DNA of 64,000 bases from Winogradskyella thalassocola (GCF_900099995.1 NZ_FNCZ01000003.1:269369-333368), one strand, 5' to 3'. Numbered from the stretch's first letter, positions 26,112 to 35,719 are shown. A program made the numbers and translations. The notes: generated from the sequence alone by a model not told the origin.

Positions 26112-28580
26112 ATGAGAAAAATTCTAACATTAACGCTTTGTTCATTTATCTTATTATCTTGTGCAACTGCGCAATCTGTAAGTAAAAAGAAGGAAAATAA
26201 TCAATCGGAACCACTAAAATTACAAACACCTAAAAAGTCTAATGATAAGATTAAAGACTACGATAAAGTCATCACCAAAGATGCCATTTCTGATAAAGGG
26301 TTGTTTGATGTGCATTTGGTAGGAGATAAGTATTATTTTGAAATCCCAATGGAGCATCTCAATACAGATATGTTATTGGTGAGTCGTTTTGCGAAATTAC
26401 CATCAAATTTAGGTGGTGGTTATGTTAATGCGGGTACAAAAACGAATACAAGAATGATTAATTGGGAACGTTTTAAAAACAAAATTCTCATTAAGGAAAT
26501 ATCATCAAGTGCTGTAGCTGCTGACAGTTTGCCGATTAATGTTTCCGTAAAATCTAATAATTACGAGCCGACATTATATGCCTTTGATATTGCAGCATTT
26601 TCTAAAGATTCTTCGTCAGTCGTTATTGATGTAACAAGCTTTTATGGATCAGATGTAAAAGCCATTAGCGGATTAGGGTCGCGATTACGGTCTACTTATA
26701 AAGTGAAAAATTTAGACAAGTCAAGAAGCTTTATTAATTCTGTAAAAAGCTTCCCTGAAAATATTGAAGTGATTCAAGACTTTACTTATAATGCATCTAA
26801 TCCTCCAGTAAATACAGGAGATGAAACTATTAGTGTGCAAATGAATCAATCTATGATTTTACTACCAAAAATTCAAATGCAACCGCGTCTTTTTGACGAG
26901 CGTGTAGGTTGGTTTACTTTGAGCAAGTATGATTATAGTAGTGAGGAATTAAAATCGGATAGAAAAACCTATTTAAGACGTTGGAAATTAATTCCAAAAG
27001 ATATTGAAGCTTATAATAGAGGAGAACTCGTAGAACCTATAAAGCCTATCGTTTATTATTTAGATCCTGCAACACCGATGAAGTTTCGTTCGTACATGAA
27101 AGAAGGCATTGAGCTTTGGCAAAAGGCTTTTGAGGCCGCTGGGTTTAAAAATGCCATCATCGCAAAAGATCCACCAACTAAAGAAGAAGACCCAGATTTT
27201 AGTCCTGAAGACATTAGATATTCTGTAGTAAGATATGTCGCGAGTACCACGAGAAACGCAACAGGACCTAGTGTTTCTGATCCTAGAAGCGGTGAAATTA
27301 TTGAAAGTGATATTATTTGGTATCATAACCATTTACGTTCGTACCGTAATCGCTATTTATTAGAAACTGGTGCTGCAAATCCGTTAGCAAGAACATTAAA
27401 TACTCCTGATGCCGAAATTGGAGAAATGATGAAAATGGTTATTGCACACGAAGTTGGCCATACATTAGGTTTACCTCATAATATGAGTGCGAGTTATGCT
27501 TATGATGTTGAAAGTTACAGAGATGGAGACTTCACGCAAAAAAATGGAATTGCAGCTACCATCATGGATTATGCACGTTACAATTATATTGCACAACCTG
27601 GTGATGAAAATATTCGATTTGTAAGACAATTAGGACCTTATGATGACTATGCTATTAATTATGGTTACAGATATATTAACGACGCCAAATCTGCAGAGGA
27701 TGAAAAATCAACTTTAAATAGTTGGGTTTTAGAAAAGGCTGGTAATCCTATTTATAAATTTGGAGGTCGTGGTAGTTATGATCCTACAGCACAAACTGAA
27801 GACATTGGAAATAATAGTATAAAAGCGAGTACATACGGGCTTAAAAATTTAAAAATTGTCGCTAAAAATTTACCAAGCTGGACGAGTGATCAAACGAATA
27901 ACTATGAAGATTTAGAAGAGCTTTATGGTGAATTGTTAAGTGTTTGGAGTCGTTATGTCGGTCACGTGGTTACTCATATTGGTGGGGTAGTGGAAGAGAC
28001 TAAAAATCCTTCTCAAGAAGGAGATGTTTTTAATCCAATTTCTAAATCAGATCAGAAAGCAGCGTTGAGCTGGTTGCAAGAAAATGCTTTTGAAACACCA
28101 AATTGGTTAATAGATACATCGATTCTTCAGAATATAAATTACGCTGGTTATACAGATCGTATTCGAAGTTTACAAGCGAGACACTTAAATAATATATTAG
28201 ATTTTGAGCGTTTAGGCCGATTGATAGATCATAACGCATTAGATGCTAAAAATTATTCAGCATTAGAATTATTAAGTGATTTAAGAACTGGAATTTGGTC
28301 TGAAGCAAAATCAGGAGCCAATGTTTCAGTTTATAGACGTAATTTGCAGCGTGTTTATTTAGATGCGATGTTCGAATTAATGACAAAAGATTTAGATCCC
28401 AATCGTAGCCGACAGTATTATAACGTTAATCAATCTGATGTTAGAGCTTTGGTTAGAGGTGAGTTAAATGTTCTAAAACGTATGCTTACTTCAGCATCTA
28501 AAACCAATACAAATACAGAAACTAAATATCATTATCAAGATGGTATTGAACGCATTAATACTATTTTAGACCCAAAATAA
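26112..28580 (+). CDS. Exported zinc metalloprotease (DUF5117/DUF5118)
   Basis: 822-residue exported protease. The N-terminal signal ends in ILLSC, a lipobox, so the protein is likely lipid-anchored at Cys18. The zinc motif HEVGHTLGLPHN, an extended metzincin-type site (HExxHxxGxxH), is at about 459-470 and a Met-turn-like TIMDYARYNY follows. The layout (N-terminal beta domains, then catalytic domain, then helical C-terminus) fits the DUF5117/DUF5118 zinc-dependent metalloproteases common in Bacteroidota. The following secreted protein starts 12 bases later and is probably co-transcribed. Confidence 0.93.
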   Translation: MRKILTLTLCSFILLSCATAQSVSKKKENNQSEPLKLQTPKKSNDKIKDYDKVITKDAISDKGLFDVHLVGDKYYFEIPMEHLNTDMLLVSRFAKLPSNLGGGYVNAGTKTNTRMINWERFKNKILIKEISSSAVAADSLPINVSVKSNNYEPTLYAFDIAAFSKDSSSVVIDVTSFYGSDVKAISGLGSRLRSTYKVKNLDKSRSFINSVKSFPENIEVIQDFTYNASNPPVNTGDETISVQMNQSMILLPKIQMQPRLFDERVGWFTLSKYDYSSEELKSDRKTYLRRWKLIPKDIEAYNRGELVEPIKPIVYYLDPATPMKFRSYMKEGIELWQKAFEAAGFKNAIIAKDPPTKEEDPDFSPEDIRYSVVRYVASTTRNATGPSVSDPRSGEIIESDIIWYHNHLRSYRNRYLLETGAANPLARTLNTPDAEIGEMMKMVIAHEVGHTLGLPHNMSASYAYDVESYRDGDFTQKNGIAATIMDYARYNYIAQPGDENIRFVRQLGPYDDYAINYGYRYINDAKSAEDEKSTLNSWVLEKAGNPIYKFGGRGSYDPTAQTEDIGNNSIKASTYGLKNLKIVAKNLPSWTSDQTNNYEDLEELYGELLSVWSRYVGHVVTHIGGVVEETKNPSQEGDVFNPISKSDQKAALSWLQENAFETPNWLIDTSILQNINYAGYTDRIRSLQARHLNNILDFERLGRLIDHNALDAKNYSALELLSDLRTGIWSEAKSGANVSVYRRNLQRVYLDAMFELMTKDLDPNRSRQYYNVNQSDVRALVRGELNVLKRMLTSASKTNTNTETKYHYQDGIERINTILDPK

Positions 28581-28592
28581 GAATTTACACCC

Positions 28593-29054
28593 ATGAAAAA
28601 ATTAATTTTATTAGTCCTACTTTTTAGTCTTTCCGCTTCAACTTTGGTGATAGCACAATCAAAAACAAGTCAAAAGGAAACACTGGCATCAACCTATCAT
28701 AATTCTAAAACTGCTGTTAAATCGCAGCACTATCAATTTGTTGCAAACGTAATACATAATAGTCAAGAACGAGAAATACTAGATGGAGCTATAAACGAAA
28801 TACGTATTAATAAGTTAGACGTATCTGGGCAATTGCACGGTTTTTCAAAGGATAAAACTATTTATACTTTAAAGGATAGCAATAGTAAAATTGAAACAGC
28901 ATTCAACGATGACAACCAACAAATTTCAATTGCTATAAAAACTAAAGCTTATAGTATAGCGATTGAAGTAAAACCAAATGGCAACGCTTTCTTGACGTTA
29001 ACAGGAACCGATAGTTCTAAATTATTATATACAGGTAGATTAGTTAAATTATAA
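28593..29054 (+). CDS. Hypothetical exported protein
   Basis: 153 residues with a signal peptide (MKKLILLVLLFSLSASTLVIAQS). The mature part has VKSQHYQFVANVI, LDVSGQLHGFSKDK and a beta-rich remainder. It resembles small DUF4251-type lipid-less periplasmic proteins of Bacteroidota only loosely. It follows the metalloprotease gene by 12 bases, suggesting a functional pair. Confidence 0.75.
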   Translation: MKKLILLVLLFSLSASTLVIAQSKTSQKETLASTYHNSKTAVKSQHYQFVANVIHNSQEREILDGAINEIRINKLDVSGQLHGFSKDKTIYTLKDSNSKIETAFNDDNQQISIAIKTKAYSIAIEVKPNGNAFLTLTGTDSSKLLYTGRLVKL

Positions 29055-29230
29055 GTTTTATAATTTCGATGGTTTGTTTAGTCGTTAATTGAGAAATATC
29101 AGTGAGAAAATTGATGATTAATTAAGATTAAAGGATATAAATATTGAGTAAAAACAGTCTAATCATAAGCCTAGAGTAGATTTAGTCATTGTTTATAGAA
29201 TTTAAAATTTAATATTTGGTATAGATATTG

Positions 29231-29238
29231 TATCTTTG
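29231..29238 (+). promoter_or_regulatory. Candidate -7 element, long leader of cold-shock gene
   Basis: TATCTTTG fits TAnnTTTG. The start codon is 152 bases downstream, so the mRNA would carry a long 5' leader, a known feature of cold-shock mRNAs. The rest of the gap 29055-29390 is AT-rich without a gene. Confidence 0.45.
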
Positions 29239-29390
29239 TAATCGGTTCATTGAAGATATACTGCACAAATAACATTATTCTTATAGTTATTGTACTAGAT
29301 TTTAATACTATTCATTGTTAAGTTGATTAACTTGTTTGCATTATAAATATTTTCAAAAGCACACACACATATTAATTTTTAAAACTACGA

Positions 29391-29852
29391 ATGGCTAAAT
29401 CACAACAGACTTTTAGTAAAAGTGAAAAAGAAAAAAAACGATTAAAAAAGCGAGAAGATAAGCGTAAGAAAATGGATGCGCGTAAACTCGACAGAGATGA
29501 AAATGGAACAGGCGGAATCCCGATTGCTTATGTAGATCATAATGGTAATCTTACGGATACTCCTCCAGATCCAACAATGAAGGTGAAGGTAAAAGCTGAG
29601 AATATTGTTCTTGGTATTCCTACAAAAGAAGAATCAGACGAAGAACCGTTTGATCCAATCAGAAACGGAAAAGTTTCTTTTTATGATAACTCCAAAGGTT
29701 TTGGTTTTATTATAGATACAGAAACAAATGAAAAGCATTTTACACACGTCAGTGGTATTATTGACGAAATAGCAGAAAACGACAAAGTTACTTTCGAATT
29801 AGAGAAAGGACAACGTGGAATGAATGCTGTTAGAGTAAAGCAAGCAGAATAA
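29391..29852 (+). CDS. Cold-shock-domain protein with basic N-terminus
   Basis: 153 residues. The first 40 are highly charged and Lys-rich (KSEKEKKRLKKREDKRKKM), likely a disordered RNA-binding tail. The C-terminal 65 residues are a cold-shock domain: GKVSFYDNSKGFGFII contains the RNP1-like KGFGFI, and EKHFTHVSGI corresponds to RNP2. It is close to CspA-like chaperones but twice as long. It probably binds RNA; a long untranslated leader precedes it and a terminator follows. Confidence 0.9.
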   Translation: MAKSQQTFSKSEKEKKRLKKREDKRKKMDARKLDRDENGTGGIPIAYVDHNGNLTDTPPDPTMKVKVKAENIVLGIPTKEESDEEPFDPIRNGKVSFYDNSKGFGFIIDTETNEKHFTHVSGIIDEIAENDKVTFELEKGQRGMNAVRVKQAE

Positions 29853-29867
29853 TTTTCAAAATTCACA

Positions 29868-29908
29868 ATAAAAAAAGCCATTATAGTTCTACTATAGTGG
29901 CTTTTTTT
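29868..29908 (+). terminator. Terminator after cold-shock-domain gene
   Basis: AAAAAAGCCATTATAG pairs with CTATAGTGGCTTTTTT followed by T-rich sequence. Confidence 0.87.
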
Positions 29909-30008
29909 ATTTTAAGAAATTCGGCTTTCTACAATTATATTTAAGTTTTAAAAACCGACCTATTGAAAACTTCGTAGGTAGAGAAACAATTAATTTAAAA
30001 CTTAAAAG

Positions 30009-30584
30009 ATGAAAACGAAAACATTTATTTCAACAGTATCATTTGCTGTCGCATTATTATTTGGAACTACAGTAATGGCTCAAAGTAAAATGGAAAAGGA
30101 TACAAAAATGGTAGGAGGTGCCGAAATGTACCCTTCTAAAGATATCATTAGTAATGCTGTAAATTCTAAAGATCATACAACCTTAGTTGCTGCAGTAAAA
30201 GCTGCAGACTTAGTAGAAACATTACAAGGAGATGGCCCTTTTACAGTGTTTGCCCCAACGAATGCCGCATTTGATAAATTGCCAGAAGGTACTGTTGCAA
30301 CCTTATTGAAGCCTGAAAATAAAGGGAAACTTCAATCCGTATTAACGTACCATGTGCTTGCTGGTAAATTTAGCGGAAAAGATATTATGAAAACCATTAA
30401 AAAAGGAGGTGGAAAAGCAACATTTAAAACAGTAAATGGCGCTATGCTAACAGCTATGATGGATGGAAAAAGTCTCATATTAAAAGATGAATCGGGTAAT
30501 AAATCGATGGTAACTATAGCGGATGTTAATCAATCTAATGGTGTTATTCATGTCGTTGATACAGTTGTATTACCTGGAATGTAA
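30009..30584 (+). CDS. Fasciclin-domain secreted protein
   Basis: 191 residues: signal peptide (MKTKTFISTVSFAVALLFGTTVMAQ), short linker, then one FAS1 domain (about 45-190). Both conserved boxes are visible: GPFTVFAPTNAAFDKLPEGTV and GVIHVVDTVVLP. The YHVLAGKF core motif is present. Fasciclin domains mediate adhesion or bind small ligands. Monocistronic, with a terminator after it. Confidence 0.95.
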   Translation: MKTKTFISTVSFAVALLFGTTVMAQSKMEKDTKMVGGAEMYPSKDIISNAVNSKDHTTLVAAVKAADLVETLQGDGPFTVFAPTNAAFDKLPEGTVATLLKPENKGKLQSVLTYHVLAGKFSGKDIMKTIKKGGGKATFKTVNGAMLTAMMDGKSLILKDESGNKSMVTIADVNQSNGVIHVVDTVVLPGM

Positions 30585-30649
30585 AAGATGATTTTGGTTG
30601 GATAAAGAATTAGTTTAGAATTATTGGTTGGTGTTAATACTAATTCTTT

Positions 30650-30685
30650 GAAGCACAAGTTTAAACACTTGTGCTTTTTTTATAT
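30650..30685 (+). terminator. Terminator after fasciclin gene
   Basis: AAGCACAAGTTTAAACACTTGTGCTTTTTTTAT: an inverted repeat followed by T-run. Confidence 0.85.
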
Positions 30686-30712
30686 CTTTAAGTCTCACTT
30701 TATAGACATTGT

Positions 30713-31186
30713 ATGAATCCTAAAATAATAGAATCTTCTGAAATAAAAATCCTAGGATTATCCACAACAATTAAATTACATGAACAACATAAAATCGTAG
30801 CACTTTGGAAACAGTTTATGCCAATAAAATATGAATTAGAGATCTTTGTTTCTGAAGAATTTATAGCCATGCAAGTTTTTAGCTTGCAGAAAAACGGTGA
30901 ACCAGAAGAAGACTTTGAAATTTGGGCATGTGCAGAAGTCGAAGATTTTAATATAATGCCACAAACCCTGAAAAGTTTCACAATTCCTAGTGGTAAATAT
31001 GCTGTGTTTATGCATAAAGGTATGGATGCCAGTCTAACGTATCAAAACATCATGACCAAATGGTTACCAACATCTGGTTATGAAATAGATAATAGAGCAC
31101 ATTTTCAAGTCATGGGGGAAAAGTATAAAAATGGAAGTCCAGATTCTGAGGAGGATTTTTATGTGCCGATAGTAACAATAAAATAG
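30713..31186 (+). CDS. GyrI-like effector-binding protein
   Basis: 157 residues. A single GyrI-like/effector-binding (SHS2-repeat) domain with ILGLSTTIKLHEQ, FEIWACAEVED and FTIPSGKYAVFMHKG, ending MGEKYKNGSPDSEEDFYVPI. Stand-alone domains of this type bind small hydrophobic or cationic ligands or inhibit gyrase; no DNA-binding domain is attached here. Confidence 0.88.
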   Translation: MNPKIIESSEIKILGLSTTIKLHEQHKIVALWKQFMPIKYELEIFVSEEFIAMQVFSLQKNGEPEEDFEIWACAEVEDFNIMPQTLKSFTIPSGKYAVFMHKGMDASLTYQNIMTKWLPTSGYEIDNRAHFQVMGEKYKNGSPDSEEDFYVPIVTIK

Positions 31187-31236
31187 TGAAAGTAAGGTTT
31201 CATTTTATGTTGGTAACGATAAAAACATGTAATTGA

Positions 31237-32055
31237 ATGAAAATTATAAAATCTATTTTAATGATAAGTTTGTGTTTTCTTTTAACGTTACAATCGTGTA
31301 AAGAAGCAGGAAGTAATTTATCTGAACCCGTTTTAAACCTAAAAGGTTTAGCTATTCTTGAAGGAAGCTCATCATCTATTCAGTATTCACCTAAAGGGAA
31401 TTTTATTCATGTTAAACTTCCGGATTCAGGATTATGGCAGTATTTAGTACTTAAAGAATCAAATCAATTTATTGGTTTTAAGTTGTTTTTTTCAGATGAA
31501 GATGAAAAAAGAAGCTTACTCTATGATAATTTATCTTTTGGTGAATATCAAATAGAATATATTTCTGAATTGAGAGATACTATAATAGAAAAACTAGAAT
31601 TTAATAAGAGTATTGAATTAGAATTCCCTCAAAAATTGAATGAATTTTATAATCAAATAGGTCTTGAAGAACTAAAAAACAGTAGTTTTAGAAGAAATGA
31701 TACATTACAATTATTATATCAAAGTTATGGGTGTTTTGGCGGTTCTGAAACATTAGTAGAGTTCTTATTTAAGGATACTAATGAGATTAGTTTAAGAAAG
31801 AAAGATGGTTTAGGTTCTTCCCTAGAAAAAAATACTGATTGGGTTTATATTGAAAACTTAAGAATTAAAGAGAGTCTCAATCAGTTTATATCCAAGTCGA
31901 AAAATCTAGTTCATTCGGAGTTAGATTTATGTTCGTCTGATATGATTTATACTTTTAGAAAAAAACATACCAATTCTATAGCTGTGATAAATGATAAATC
32001 TTGTGAATTAATAGAAGACATTGAGCACATTTTATACCCTAAACAATCTTATTAA
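31237..32055 (+). CDS. Hypothetical lipoprotein
   Basis: 272 residues with a lipoprotein signal (MKIIKSILMISLCFLLTLQSC, Cys21). The mature protein has no recognised domain; it contains a YGCFGGSETL segment and a C-terminal pair of cysteines. Its expression may be linked to the gene 50 bases upstream. It converges on topB with a 6-base gap. Confidence 0.72.
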   Translation: MKIIKSILMISLCFLLTLQSCKEAGSNLSEPVLNLKGLAILEGSSSSIQYSPKGNFIHVKLPDSGLWQYLVLKESNQFIGFKLFFSDEDEKRSLLYDNLSFGEYQIEYISELRDTIIEKLEFNKSIELEFPQKLNEFYNQIGLEELKNSSFRRNDTLQLLYQSYGCFGGSETLVEFLFKDTNEISLRKKDGLGSSLEKNTDWVYIENLRIKESLNQFISKSKNLVHSELDLCSSDMIYTFRKKHTNSIAVINDKSCELIEDIEHILYPKQSY

Positions 32056-32061
32056 TTGCTT

Positions 32062-34305
32062 TTAAAACCCAACCCTAAAATCACAACCACTCTTATAATT
32101 GCTACAGCCAAAAGCCGTTTTGCCTTTTAAAACCTGACCTGATTTACACTTAGGACAAGCATCTCCAGCTTTAATAGTAGTTGGTTTTTTAACGGTTTGC
32201 TTAGGTTCAAATTTTAATTTAAAATTGTCGGTAAAACGTAACAAACCTTCTTGTGAATTCCCTTTTACGTTAAAACCTTTTAAATTAACTGTAGAACCTT
32301 TGGTTATTAATCTAATATATTGCTTTTCAGATATTTTCTTTCCACCTAAACTAAACGGTAAGGTGAAATCACATGATTTACCATAATGACTACAACCATA
32401 AGCCGATTTTCCTTTTATCAGTGAACCAGCCTTACATTTCGGACAAGAACTACCAACTATAGATTGAGTCTTTGATTTGGTTTTTGCTTTCGTTTTTGGT
32501 TTTCCAGCGGGTTTGTTGTTTACTGCTGAAATACGTGCTTGGACCGTTTCGCTTCGTACCTCATAAACTAAAGCATCCACCATGCGTTTCATACCTTTTA
32601 TAAACGCACTTGCACTATACTCTCCTTTTTCAATGTCTTTTAATTGCTTTTCCCAAGTACCAGTAAGTTCAGCAGATTTTAAAAGTTCATTTTGAATCGT
32701 ATCAATTAATTGAATACCTGTAATAGTGGGTAAGATCTGTTTCTTATTTCGTTTAATGTATTTACGTCTAAACAAGGTTTCAATAATATTGGCACGTGTA
32801 GAAGGACGACCAATACCGTTTTCTTTCATTAAATCTCTTAGTTCTTCATCTTCTACTTGTTTCCCTGCCGTTTCCATAGCACGTAAGAGTGTGGCTTCAG
32901 TATAATAATTTGGAGCTTTAGTCTGTTTTTCGAGAAACGAAGGTTCATGTGGTCCTTTTTCTCCTTTAACAAAAGATGGCAGTAGGCTCTCTTTTGTCAC
33001 ACTGAGCGCAGTCGAAGTGTCTTTCTTCTCAAAAACGATTCTCCAACCTTTAAATAAAATTTCTTTTCCTGTGGTTTTAAAGTTAACATCAGCCGCTTTT
33101 CCAATGACTGTGGTATTCGACACTTTACAATCGTCGTAAAAAACAGCAATAAAACGCTTCACGATAATATCATAAACTTGCTGTTCATTATATTGTAAAT
33201 GCGTTTGCATTCCGGTTGGAATAATAGCATGGTGATCGGTTACTTTTTTATCGTTAAAAACCCGTGATGACTTCTTTATCTTTTTGTTTAGAATAGGTTC
33301 TGTAAGGGTCGAGTAATCAGTTAATTTAGATAAAATGCCTTTGACTTTCGGATAGACATCATTTGGTAAAAATGTAGTGTCAACTCTCGGGTATGTTACC
33401 GCTTTCTTCTCGTATAATTTTTGTGCAATTTTAAGTGTATCATCAGCTGAAAATCCAAACTTGGTATTACAATAAACTTGCAGACCTGTTAAATCGAATA
33501 ATTTTGGAGCGTATTCAGTTCCTTTCTTTTTGGTGATAGAAACGATTTCAAAATCGTGTTCTTTGACTTTATTAGCTAGAATTTCCCCATCTTCCATTTT
33601 TAAGAAACGTCCTTCTTCATAACTAAAAAGGGTATCTCTATATAATGTCTGTAATTCCCAATAAGGCTGTGGAACAAAATTTTCAATCTCCTTAAAACGA
33701 TTAACGAGCATCGCAAGGGTAGGAGTTTGCACACGTCCTACAGACAACACCTGTTTGTAGCCACCATGTTTAACCGTATATAATCGTGTGGCATTAATTC
33801 CTAAAAGCCAATCACCAATAGAACGCGAAAAGCCAGCATAATAAAGGTTGTCGTAATTTTTAGAAGGTTTTAAATTCTTGAATCCTTCTTTTATAGCTTC
33901 AGTTGTTAATGACGAAATCCATAACCGTTGCACTTCACCTTTATAATTTGCTTTGTTAATGACCCAACGTTGAATCAATTCTCCTTCTTGGCCGGCATCA
34001 CCGCAGTTAATGACAACATCTGCTTTATCAAATAAACTTTTTACAATTTTAAATTGCTTCTTAATTCCGTCATTATTAGCCACCTTAACTTCAAATTTTT
34101 CAGGAAGCATAGGTAAGTTGTTTAAATCCCAACTTTTCCAATACGGTTTATAGTCAACAGGTTCAAACAAAGTACAAAGATGTCCAAATGTGTAAGTTAC
34201 AGCATAACCATTACCTTCATAATAGCCATCACGCTTGGTGGTAGCTCCTAAAACAGAGGCGATTTCTCTAGCAACACTGGGTTTTTCGGCGATACAGACT
34301 TTCAA
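32062..34305 (-). CDS. topB: DNA topoisomerase III
   Basis: Type IA topoisomerase that relaxes and decatenates DNA through single-strand passage. 747 residues. The Toprim domain has CIAEKPSVAREIASVLG and GDAGQEGELIQRWV. The catalytic tyrosine is in VTYPRVDTTFLP, and the PSTRANIIETLF block follows. The C-terminus has two zinc-ribbon-like modules beginning CPKCKAGSL and CPKCKSGQV. The chain carries an in-frame insertion of the 27-bp interspersed repeat (residues DTSTALSVT, about 429-437) before the PNYYTEATLL domain border. No frameshift, so the protein is probably active. Confidence 0.95.
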   Translation of the reverse strand: MKVCIAEKPSVAREIASVLGATTKRDGYYEGNGYAVTYTFGHLCTLFEPVDYKPYWKSWDLNNLPMLPEKFEVKVANNDGIKKQFKIVKSLFDKADVVINCGDAGQEGELIQRWVINKANYKGEVQRLWISSLTTEAIKEGFKNLKPSKNYDNLYYAGFSRSIGDWLLGINATRLYTVKHGGYKQVLSVGRVQTPTLAMLVNRFKEIENFVPQPYWELQTLYRDTLFSYEEGRFLKMEDGEILANKVKEHDFEIVSITKKKGTEYAPKLFDLTGLQVYCNTKFGFSADDTLKIAQKLYEKKAVTYPRVDTTFLPNDVYPKVKGILSKLTDYSTLTEPILNKKIKKSSRVFNDKKVTDHHAIIPTGMQTHLQYNEQQVYDIIVKRFIAVFYDDCKVSNTTVIGKAADVNFKTTGKEILFKGWRIVFEKKDTSTALSVTKESLLPSFVKGEKGPHEPSFLEKQTKAPNYYTEATLLRAMETAGKQVEDEELRDLMKENGIGRPSTRANIIETLFRRKYIKRNKKQILPTITGIQLIDTIQNELLKSAELTGTWEKQLKDIEKGEYSASAFIKGMKRMVDALVYEVRSETVQARISAVNNKPAGKPKTKAKTKSKTQSIVGSSCPKCKAGSLIKGKSAYGCSHYGKSCDFTLPFSLGGKKISEKQYIRLITKGSTVNLKGFNVKGNSQEGLLRFTDNFKLKFEPKQTVKKPTTIKAGDACPKCKSGQVLKGKTAFGCSNYKSGCDFRVGF
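32995..33021. repeat. 27-bp interspersed repeat inside topB
   Basis: Identical over 27 bases to 6829-6855. 27 is divisible by three, so topB stays open and gains nine residues. Confidence 0.85.
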
Positions 34306-34491
34306 ATTGGCTTGATTATTTTTGAAGGTGCAAAGTACTGAATTTTCAAAATACTAAACCAGAAATAAAGGAATTGATTATCGTGATTTCGTTTATACTA
34401 TGACTAAAAATGACGAAAAAAAAACCAGGCACATTCAAGATAAAAATAAATTCTTTTTTCAGCGAGTCAGAATCAAGTCTTTGATCTCTTT

Positions 34492-35418
34492 TTAAAGCTC
34501 TAAAAGTAATTTTTGACCAATTTTTAAAGGAGACGATTGTTTAATCGCATTAGTTTTGCAAAGTCTTGATATAGACAAGTTATTACGTCGCGATATGGCG
34601 TAAAGCGTATCTCCTTTTTGTACCACATATAGTTTTGGCTGCCTAGCTAAACTGGCTAAGGCCGCTTCATCTGCTGATTTTATAACCTTAACCTTACTCA
34701 CTTGTCTAGAGTTGTGGTATCTCGCATGTGTCCACTTTTGTGTCACCCAAACTTGTTCTGACCTAATAGCATTTTTAGAAGAAAAGTCAAAAAGATATTC
34801 CGGATGAATTTGTTCTCCTTTATAGCTAAGTTCTAAATGGAGGTGGCTTCCTCTAGAGTTTCCGGTGTTGCCACCTTTGCCTAAATATTGACCTCTAACT
34901 AAAGTGTCATTGGCTTTAACACCAATATGAGATAAATGTGCGTACGTAGATTCTAAACCGTTATAATGACGAACAACAACCGTATTGCCAAATCCGTTGG
35001 CGTATTTTGCAAAACGTACAACACCATCTAAGATGGTCACTACAGTATCTCCTGTTACTAAATCGATATCAATACCATTATGTGGTCTACCTCTTCGCCA
35101 ACCATAGCGCGATGTTACCACTTTAGTATGTGGTACTGGAGAGGCATACGTGCTATCTGCAAAATTTAATTCTAATGGAAATTGAAGTGTTGTATCAACA
35201 TATGGATTGTGTACTGTGGTATCCCAATGATCTGCTTTAATATCAATAACCAAAGCTTTTTTTGTGATTAGCGGAATCTCAACGGTTTCAACAATGATAC
35301 CTCTATTGATTTTATAGGTTTGTAATTCAATTTTTAAAGAATTGGAAAGGGAATCGTTTTGAGCGATTGCAAATAATGAACCACACAAAAAAGCAATACT
35401 AATAAGAATGTATTTCAT
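34492..35418 (-). CDS. M23 endopeptidase with LysM domain
   Basis: 308 residues: signal peptide (MKYILISIAFLCGSLFAIAQ), then a lysostaphin-type M23 metallopeptidase domain (about 95-200) with the zinc ligands in RPHNGIDIDL and SHLHLELS. A C-terminal LysM peptidoglycan-binding module spans about 264-308 (YVVQKGDTLYAISRRNNLSIS). It probably cleaves peptidoglycan cross-links in the periplasm during growth or division. Single gene; a gap of about 330 bases follows on the upstream side. Confidence 0.94.
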   Translation of the reverse strand: MKYILISIAFLCGSLFAIAQNDSLSNSLKIELQTYKINRGIIVETVEIPLITKKALVIDIKADHWDTTVHNPYVDTTLQFPLELNFADSTYASPVPHTKVVTSRYGWRRGRPHNGIDIDLVTGDTVVTILDGVVRFAKYANGFGNTVVVRHYNGLESTYAHLSHIGVKANDTLVRGQYLGKGGNTGNSRGSHLHLELSYKGEQIHPEYLFDFSSKNAIRSEQVWVTQKWTHARYHNSRQVSKVKVIKSADEAALASLARQPKLYVVQKGDTLYAISRRNNLSISRLCKTNAIKQSSPLKIGQKLLLEL

Positions 35419-35581
35419 AGAGGGAAAAGTAATCTAATAAGCTTTTGAAACGTAAAGATATAATAATTATTGTTTCGTCATAACAATCAATGCTAAAGCT
35501 GATTATGGCTGTTTGTTTATTGAAATTCGGTATGGGTTAGAACGCGTTGTAAATGAGCTAAGTACTAGAGTCTAATTGTCC

Positions 35582-35589
35582 TAATTTTG
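35582..35589 (+). promoter_or_regulatory. Candidate promoter of a small RNA
   Basis: TAATTTTG matches TAnnTTTG. A perfect hairpin begins 7 bases later and a strong terminator lies 80 bases further on, with no coding frame between. Confidence 0.5.
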
Positions 35590-35594
35590 TAGTA

Positions 35595-35697
35595 TTGCAA
35601 CAAGGAACTTGTTGCATGATTAATAGATTTCAGAACGTTTAGTTTGGCGTTTTGGTTAGGTTTGAAAAAGCATCAATTTACTTGATGCTTTTTTTGT
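35595..35697 (+). ncRNA. Candidate small non-coding RNA
   Basis: The roughly 100-base unit has its own -7 element, a perfect 9-bp hairpin at the 5' end (TGCAACAAG-GAA-CTTGTTGCA, 35596-35616), an unstructured U-rich middle, and an intrinsic terminator (AAAAGCATCAA / TTGATGCTTTT, 35666-35697). A separate -7 element for the next gene follows the terminator. It does not look like tRNA, 6S, tmRNA or SRP RNA. The call rests on architecture only. Confidence 0.5.
35666..35697 (+). terminator. Terminator in the 35.6-kb gap
   Basis: AAAAAGCATCAA-TTTAC-TTGATGCTTTTTTT. No plus-strand gene ends nearby, so it must serve a non-coding transcript or a divergent leader. Confidence 0.85.
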
Positions 35698-35711
35698 GTG
35701 ACAAAGTGTTG

Positions 35712-35719
35712 TAAATTTG
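35712..35719 (+). promoter_or_regulatory. Candidate -7 element of helicase gene
   Basis: TAAATTTG fits TAnnTTTG with a TTG 15 bases upstream (35694-35696); 31 bases before the helicase start. Confidence 0.5.

Noticed and set aside
32995..33021. Frameshift or broken topB
   Set aside because: The repeat insertion is a multiple of three and the frame continues with all motifs present.
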